The notes beneath the pieces were generated by a model. That model saw only the letters and a list, made by a program, of their open reading frames with translations, ran no database searches and was not told where the DNA came from. Below are positions 57,938 to 64,000 of a stretch of DNA of 64,000 bases, piece by piece (the first letter of the stretch is position 1; every line of letters starts with the position of its first letter). This DNA is from Gnomoniopsis sp. IMI 355080 (Eukaryota; Ascomycota; Sordariomycetes; Diaporthales; Gnomoniaceae), in contig JAPEVC010000048.1 in the NCBI GenBank assembly GCA_027946555.1, positions 62,001 to 126,000 on the forward strand, in the 5' to 3' direction. Made by a program: the position numbers and the translations under genes.

Positions 57938-58355
57938 GCTGGCAGACGACAAACTGGGCTACGGGAAACTCATATGCACTTGACCTATAAGGTTCGGGCC
58001 GTGGTGACATTGCAGCACATGCGAGGAAATCCAGAGACCTCAGGGTTAGGGCTTTGTATCATGCTAACGAGAATCAGTAGGCGCGGGCGGTGTTTGCATT
58101 GGCTCAAAGTGAGGGGTGGGGCCCTCGACGACCCTGTCACCTGCAGGAACGCAGCCAATGAGAAAAAGGGACCGGAAGTGCCCTGACAGTGACATGTGAA
58201 GATCACCGGCAGTCTACACTTACTAGTACATTTACTTCAGACAACAGCGATTATAAACAGGTACCTTTTTCCCCAAGACGACTCTCGGCCCAGTCGCGTA
58301 AAGTTTATTCTCACGGAATCAATAACCCATCCATCTCCATATTCGACAAGGCATC
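57938..58355. promoter_or_regulatory. Shared divergent promoter, kinase-like / INO4-like
   Basis: 418 bp between two divergent start codons. It contains a CCAAT box at 58155-58159 and an inositol/choline-response element match at 58192-58202. Either gene could use both elements. Confidence 0.5.
58192..58202 (+). promoter_or_regulatory. Match to the inositol/choline-responsive element (ICRE/UAS-INO)
   Basis: ACATGTGAAGA matches RCATGTGAARA, the reverse complement of the yeast ICRE consensus TYTTCACATGY, at all 11 positions. It lies 154 bp upstream of the ATG of an INO4-like bHLH gene. In yeast this element is bound by Ino2/Ino4. The CATGTG core is an E-box, so any bHLH protein could bind it. 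Confidence 0.45.
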
Positions 58356-58863
58356 ATGGACGCTTCGTCGCCACCCGCAGAATCGCCCACGTCGGACCGT
58401 GCAGAAACCGACAAGCCGCGACTGACAGACGCACAGAAGCGTCAGAATCACATCACGTCTGGTACGTGGACTTGCTACTATTTCTAATTCGCTCGGATCT
58501 GACATTCTTTCAAGAGCAGAAACGCCGCGAAGCTATCCGCCGTGGCTTCGACAAGATATGCGAGGTCCTTCCCGGTCTTGAAGGTCAGGGCCGCTCTGAA
58601 GGCGTCGTCCTGAACGAAACCACCAAGCTGCTGCTGGAGGCAATTATTGAGCGAAAGCGCCTTGTCGCTGAAGTTGAGCGTCGCGGCGGTGTAGTTCCTG
58701 AGCACTTGTTGGCGTGAGTCTCACCCCATCCACCTTTGTGGCATACTTGCATGGCCATTGACACCTTTTCAACAGTCACTCCAACATCGACATATCCGAG
58801 GTTAACTTGAAGTACATTTACCCCGATGGGATTGATGGCAGCGTTAAGGTAAACACGCCGTAG
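58356..58863 (+). CDS. INO4-like basic helix-loop-helix transcription factor
   Basis: Three exons: 58356-58461, 58515-58713 and 58776-58863, in frame to 130 residues. The basic region is KRQNHITSEQKRREAIRRGF, restored exactly by removing the 53-nt first intron. The spacing H-x3-E-x3-R is that of class B bHLH proteins, which prefer CACGTG or related E-boxes. Helix 1 ends in ICEVLPGLEGQGRSEGVVLN and helix 2 is ETTKLLLEAIIERKRLVAEV. Small bHLH proteins of this type resemble Ino4, which in yeast pairs with Ino2 to control phospholipid synthesis genes; orthology is inferred, not proven. The last exon (ISEVNLKYIYPDGIDGSV) has no known domain. The promoter holds an ICRE match, which suggests autoregulation. 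Confidence 0.87.
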
Positions 58864-59154
58864 AGCACGACTGCTGGTCTCCGGGCGCCATGTTCCCAGT
58901 CAGAGCCCTGAACAACCCTCCTCGATGGGCTTGCTTATTGGGGCGGAATTGTATATAGACTATGCTCGGTAATATCTGGTCTTTTGAGCCATGGAGGTCA
59001 GCAAGAGCAACCGGGTCCTCCAATCGGTGCCTGGGCGAGACTTACTCAAAGAAAATACCCTCTTTGTTATGCAGAACGGCCGTTCCACCAATGGGTGAAT
59101 TACATGCAATAATAAAAGGCCAGGCTCTGATGCCGACTGTCCACATTCTGTCTT

Positions 59155-60960
59155 TCAAGGCTTCGGGACGCGAAAAGGGTGCGCCTCCGTGTTCAGCACA
59201 TAGTCATCGAGAGAAATCAGATCCGGCTCGGAGAAAATCAGGTAGAAATACTTGAGAGTCTCGGACAGCCAGAAGCTCTGGACCAAACAAACGTCGTCAA
59301 TACATCGTTCACGGAGGGTTAGTAGAAGAAACGAATTAGGACTCACCTCCATCCAATCCAACTTCTGGGGGTTCCCAGCCCTCGTCACATCGTTCACCAC
59401 ACTGTTTGCGCCCGTCGCAGTCTCCGTCAGCTTGCGAATCGCCAAGAACATCTCCCACGCCGTATCACGCCAGACTTCCTCCCCCGTCACCCGCCACATG
59501 TAAAACACGCTCTCAATCGCCTCGGGCCGCAGGTGATAGCCCAGCGCGTGTGCGCTCCTAAATCCCTTGGGCAGCCGCTTGTTGCCGACCGTCTCCCAAC
59601 GCTCCTGGTCCCACCAGCAGCGGCCCAGATTCGGCTCCTTGCAGTCTATCAGGGTGAACTCCTCGGGCATCACGTGTGTCGGCATCACCTTGTATGCCCA
59701 GGCGCATCCGCGCGTGAGCTGTGCGGCCGTGTCCATGTCGCTGCCGAGCGTAAATAGCCGCGCGCCTAGGGCGTACATGCCGCCTACGAAGCAGGCGAGG
59801 TGCTGGCCTTGCGGGTCGCGGTCGATGGACCCGGCACCGTTGGCGTAGACGATGCCGGAGAAGAGGATGTCGACATTTTTGTCCGGGAGCATGGGTCGGA
59901 AGAGCATGTAGTTCTTGGCCGTGGTCGACGCTTTGATATACATGTCCTTGTAGCTCTCGTCTAGTCCGCCTAGGAGCATGTACATCTTGGGCAGATACTC
60001 GTATGTAGAGTCGGCCATGGAACCCATTGTGAATTTATCGCCGCCCACCCCAAAGCCACTCGCCACATCGATCTGAACTGGCCACATCCCGGGTAGTTTA
60101 CTCTTGGTCTGCGATTCTTGCAGCTTCTCCTTTACACGTTCGATCGCGTCAAAGTACTTGGGATCGTCCGTCAGTTGACTCAATCTCGTAAACTCCAGCG
60201 ACAAGCTGCCCACGTGAGCCAGAGACTCACGCGTCGACAGCTCCAGCTCGCCGCTCTTGGCCTTTGCAAAGTTGAAGGCATTCGACGGCATGCGCAGCGG
60301 CGTGTCAAAGCCGTTATAGAGCATGTCGCCTAGCTCAATCGCCTTTTGCAGTAGTACGGTCTCACCGGAGAGGTCATATGCGCTGAGCAGACCACCCAAG
60401 TAGCGGATGTTGGTCTCGAACAGCGAGCAGCCCTGGTTTTCTGCCTCGTCACCAGTTGTCTTTGACCAGTCGATCCGCGCAACGTGGGTAAGGGCCTGCT
60501 TGAATTCGTGCTGCATGTCGAGAATCAACAACGAGTCGAGTGTGTCGACGAGGGTCGCGCCCCAGCCGCTGAAGGCGTCAGATGCAGTCAGGGAGAGGGG
60601 ATTCAGCTGGTCCCGGCCCCAAGCATATTTACTGTACAGGCTCCAGCATTTCTTGAATGACTTGGTAACCTCCCTCCTACGGTTTTCCTGAGTCCATTTC
60701 TTCCCTGTGTCGAAATCATGCTGAATCCGGCGCAGCTCTTGCGGAGCGCCAGTGGGAGGACGCTTGAGTTCACCCTCAACAGGGTGTTTCTGCCGCCTCT
60801 TTGACCAATCATAGCTGCTCCGTACGTAGCCAAACGGTCTTGTTCTTGAGTCGTAGGAAGCTGACGGGAAACTGTCAGAGAGAGTAAGGTATGAGATTAT
60901 AAGAACGAAAGCAACGACCAGCACCAGCCGCAGCGGGCGGTGGTTATGTAGTATAGTCAT
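59155..60960 (-). CDS. Class I alpha-1,2-mannosidase (GH47), type II membrane
   Basis: Two exons, 60960-59347 and 59277-59155, with a 69-nt intron (GTGAGT/CCAG), giving 578 residues. It trims alpha-1,2-linked mannose from N-glycans in the ER or Golgi. The start at 60960 gives a signal anchor (PLRLVLVVAFVLIISYLTLS), followed by a Lys/Arg-rich stem. Conserved GH47 segments appear in order: SGWGATLVDTLDSLLILDM, FETNIRYLGGLLSAYDLSGE, GGDKFTMGSMADSTYEYLPK, and the catalytic LRPEAIESVFYMWR. The C-terminal NTEAHPF carries the Thr that binds calcium. The intron splits DWMESFWLSETLKYFYLIF, and its removal restores that family segment. The frame is open upstream to 61191, but that part reads as untranslated sequence. 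Whether it is the ER Mns1 type or a Golgi isozyme is not settled. Confidence 0.93.
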   Translation of the reverse strand: MTILHNHRPLRLVLVVAFVLIISYLTLSDSFPSASYDSRTRPFGYVRSSYDWSKRRQKHPVEGELKRPPTGAPQELRRIQHDFDTGKKWTQENRRREVTKSFKKCWSLYSKYAWGRDQLNPLSLTASDAFSGWGATLVDTLDSLLILDMQHEFKQALTHVARIDWSKTTGDEAENQGCSLFETNIRYLGGLLSAYDLSGETVLLQKAIELGDMLYNGFDTPLRMPSNAFNFAKAKSGELELSTRESLAHVGSLSLEFTRLSQLTDDPKYFDAIERVKEKLQESQTKSKLPGMWPVQIDVASGFGVGGDKFTMGSMADSTYEYLPKMYMLLGGLDESYKDMYIKASTTAKNYMLFRPMLPDKNVDILFSGIVYANGAGSIDRDPQGQHLACFVGGMYALGARLFTLGSDMDTAAQLTRGCAWAYKVMPTHVMPEEFTLIDCKEPNLGRCWWDQERWETVGNKRLPKGFRSAHALGYHLRPEAIESVFYMWRVTGEEVWRDTAWEMFLAIRKLTETATGANSVVNDVTRAGNPQKLDWMEVSPNSFLLLTLRERCIDDVCLVQSFWLSETLKYFYLIFSEPDLISLDDYVLNTEAHPFRVPKP

Positions 60961-63121
60961 CGGCTCGATATGATCATAGAAGCAACGAAAACTAGGCGAT
61001 AGTTCTCGTGCGTCACGACACAATTGAAAAAAGGGAGAGATTGAAGACAAATAATAAGGCAGACTGAAAACAGGAATGTTTGTGCTGTACTGTACACAGG
61101 GCTGACACGGTTCAGCTCCACTACAGCACAGGTGCTGTGCCAGTTGTGCACAAGCCTTACGCAGAAATAATACACTAGTGAAGATGATCAAGCCGCTGGA
61201 CCGTTTTGATGGGCCATAATGGGCAAGTTCCGTACGGGATAGTAGACACGGGAATTCTTTTAGCTGTTTCTACTCTGCGCACGCTCGCGCATTCAAATGG
61301 GTTTCATCTGACAAGAGCGACGAACGCGTTTACCCGAGTGTCGCAGTAATGTGAAACTGGTACCGGAGCTCTGAAATGCTGGATGACGTGACACGATGTG
61401 AAATAGCCAGTCTCGTATCGACGTGTGGAAAACACTGGGGGAAACGAAAGACCAGATTCGAGACCCTGACCTTTCAATTTCAGGGACCTTGGAAACAGGG
61501 GATCGACAAACGATCCGGACCTAGAAATCATCAAGGTTGAATGCTAATTCAGTGGGCCGTGGCTTTAAATAGACCGCCGTGGGGAATCCAATTTTATAGG
61601 AACCCTGCCCCGACTTTCGTTTCTTTAAACACGAGAAGCTGTCAGCCTGGCCACAGTTGTACATAGTACTCGGTCCACGTCTGTACGATACAATCCACAC
61701 GAGATGGAATACAGGACTGTGGCAGTCGAGACGGCCACCGACCAACTACTTAGCTTCTGTTTGTTGTGGTCGAGTTCGAGACAAAGATGGCAGTCCGGGC
61801 AGTCCGGGACACGGGTATCGGCATGTAGACATCAGCACAGACATGTGCTAGATTGCAACTGCAAGAATGAATATCAAGTTGAAGCTGATGGGGTATGCGC
61901 CTTTCCATTCAGCACTATATACATGTGTAGTGTAGCTCCCTCATCGTGTTGGAAATGTTGCTCTGGCCCCGGATGTCCTTAGTCTCGGCAACGGATCCAA
62001 ACGCAAAAGGGAGCGTCATTACAGGGCGAAGGCATAGTCCAGAGTCCATTCACCGAGTGATCAAAGGCACACATTGCTCGGCCACCTGAATTGCGGAGAA
62101 GAATCATGCTCGAGGGCTGGGATGAAGGTGTCACACAGACTTGGCCAGCTGTATGCATCCACGTCGGGGTTGAGGTGTCGTCCATTAGATTGAACACACA
62201 GCCGCGGAGGCTCAGTAGACGGACTTGGCAGCAGAAAGAAAAGATTGATACTCAGACACCACATGAAGCTTTCATATGCGACACCAGATTCTGCGATAGA
62301 CATCAGCACTACTACCTCTCAACGTCCTACCATCCAATTGATGATGGCGTGCCATTCTGTTTGACGAGAGGCCAAATCCAGAGCTCCTTGGGCAGCTTAT
62401 TCGGTCGCAAGCCAGTTCCACCAACCGAAGGTTCTGCCTCCTAACGACAAATCGTCGGGGGGAAAGTGGCTAGCCCGTCCGTCTCCATGATCTTCTGGAA
62501 TTCTACCACAAGGCTGTTGCTTTGACAAAGCCAAGTTTCTCGGAAATAGAGGGCGTGGACTGAGCAAGCTCTATTCGTGACAGCCGGTGTATCTGAAGCC
62601 TTGGCTCCCTCGAACTCTGCAGGAAGATGGCTGGTACGACACGTGATGCAGCGAGTGAAGACGACACACACACGGCACTCATTCGCCAGACTTCTCGAAT
62701 CTGCTTGCCATATAGAATCACACGAAGATGCTCTGGCCAGTTATGTCACCATGTCAGGACAGCCCGGGAGTGTCCTGTGGCCTGCGCATAGCGAGTATTG
62801 GGTCGACAACGTCCTCTGTAATACTTCTATAGTCATGCAAGCCCAGTTTTCGGAAGACAGTATTGAGCATCGCACGAATTGAAGTCGTCGTGTCAGAGGT
62901 AGTGTAGGTTAACGTCGGGTTTTAAGTCTCAAAGCTGGAAGTTTGTTACTTGTAAGGAGGTACGGAGACTAGGCCGCCTGAAGTGACACCCCTGTCCCTG
63001 TCTGGATCCCTTATCGCTATCGCCTACAATTTTCCTTGGGGCCTTGCTTTCCAAAGGCTTCCCAATTTCTTGTTCGCAAACAAATCATCAACAATTGTTG
63101 TCACCCCAAACACACATTAAA
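60961..63121. other. Divergent intergenic region, GH47 / UTP11
   Basis: About 2.2 kb containing the promoters of both flanking genes. Open frames at 61521-61745, 62091-62444 and 62577-62882 overlap opposite-strand frames and show no domain. No repeat or RNA gene was seen. Confidence 0.5.
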
Positions 63122-64000
63122 ATGTCGTCCATGCGCAACGCCGTACAGCGCCGCTCGCATCGCGAGAGAGGCCAGCTGAAAGAGCGCGAAAAGCTCGGTC
63201 TCCTCGAAAAGAGCAAGGTAGGACGGCCTCCATCCTCAGGGTGTAGTGATTTTTGGTTAACCGTAACCCTCACATAGGATTACAAACTCCGAGCAGCAGA
63301 TCACAAGAAAAAACAGACCGTCCTCAAGAGCCTGAAAAACAAAGCCGCCGAAAGGAACGAAGATGAATTTTACTTTGGCATGCTGTCACGGGGCAAGTTC
63401 TCCGCGGACAAGCTCGCCGGAGGCAAAAAGTGGACTGGCACAGTGGCAGGCGACAGAGGCAACAAGGCTTTGGACATCGACACAGTCCGACTATTGAAAA
63501 CACAAGATCTGGGATACCTGCGTACGATGCGGAATGTGGTTTCCAAGGAGGTGAAAGATCTCGAGGAGAAGGCAGTCATAGCAGGCGCCTTTGCTGGCAT
63601 CGATACGAACGAGGAATCAGTTGACGAGGACGACTTCGACAGCGAGGACGACTTCGACAGCGAGGACGAGCTGCCGCGAGTACCGAAATCGCAGTCGAAA
63701 CCCAAGAAAATTATATTCGCTGATTCGATCGAAGAGCTGGACGAGAAGGTACCAGAACCGGAGGACGACGACGACGATGTGGACATGAGCGACGATGACT
63801 TCGAGAAGTTTGAGGAGGAGAAAGACCCCCAGACGGTGAAGACAGAGGAGAATGCGGCACGGCTTCGGCGGAAACTGCAAAATGCCAAAAAGAAGTTAAA
63901 AGCGCTTACGGATGCCGAGAACGAGCTGGAAATGCAACGCGCTCGGATGGCCAAGACAGCGACAGTTGGAACCATCGCAAAGAACGGCAAGAAGATCAAA
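63122..64000 (+). CDS. UTP11: U3 snoRNP / SSU processome protein Utp11, 5' part
   Basis: Exon 1 is 63122-63217 and exon 2 runs from 63278 past the window end; 273 residues are visible. Utp11 belongs to the nucleolar small-subunit processome that makes 18S rRNA. The N-terminus is typical: SSMRNAVQRRSHRERGQL, then across the 60-nt intron KSKDYKLRAADHKKKQTVLK and LKNKAAERNEDEFYFGM. LLKTQDLGYLRTMRNVVSKE follows. The middle is acidic and holds an exact 18-bp tandem duplication (63626-63643 and 63644-63661), which encodes EDDFDS twice. The C-terminal coiled coil RLRRKLQNAKKKLKALTDAE is basic. The stop lies beyond base 64000, probably only a few codons away judging by family length. Confidence 0.94.

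Noticed and set aside
60961..61191. Upstream extension of the GH47 frame to an earlier start
   Set aside because: The added residues do not resemble the family, while the ATG at 60960 places a normal signal anchor at the N-terminus.

Overview
The window is nuclear DNA from a filamentous ascomycete (Pezizomycotina). The reasons are protein-coding genes broken by short GT-AG introns of about 50-115 nt, often with a CTAAC-like branch point, together with HET-C, a fungal-type BTA1, a Zn2Cys6 regulator, an NGG1/ADA3 subunit and a fusion-type urease. A Dothideomycete is my best guess from the overall feel of the proteins, but I did not test this. I see no viral, bacterial or CRISPR-like content and no tRNA or rRNA gene.

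Layout. 0-8 kb: 3' end of SDH4 (+), a single-pass membrane protein with a proline-rich tail (-), and VPS53 (-). 9-16 kb: a GH18 chitinase-like gene (-) whose catalytic motif is altered, and a Zn2Cys6 transcription factor (-) whose five exons I joined from three reading frames. 18-26 kb: BTA1 betaine-lipid synthase (-) and NGG1/ADA3 (+). 25.2-32.5 kb is gene-poor. 32-45 kb: a TM-RING-H2 protein (+), HET-C (-) and an HMG-box protein (+). 47-64 kb is gene-dense: urease (+), mitochondrial threonyl-tRNA synthetase (-), a conserved membrane/coiled-coil protein (+), a Maf-like pyrophosphatase (-), an APH-like kinase (-), an INO4-like bHLH factor (+), a class I alpha-1,2-mannosidase (-) and UTP11 (+, cut by the window end).

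Most genes are unrelated housekeeping functions: respiration, retrograde trafficking, SAGA transcription, nitrogen release from urea, mitochondrial translation, N-glycan trimming and 18S rRNA processing. I see no metabolite cluster and no clear defence or mobile system. Two genes touch lipid metabolism (BTA1 and the INO4-like bHLH) but they are 37 kb apart.

The most useful leads are the GH18 protein with D-x-x-D-x-V-x-Q in place of the canonical catalytic motif, an exact match to the yeast inositol/choline-responsive element just upstream of the INO4-like gene, and four exact copies of the 10-bp palindrome TACCTAGGTA confined to intergenic DNA. Exon boundaries were assigned by eye from splice consensus plus frame closure, and the 5' end of the RING gene is the least certain.
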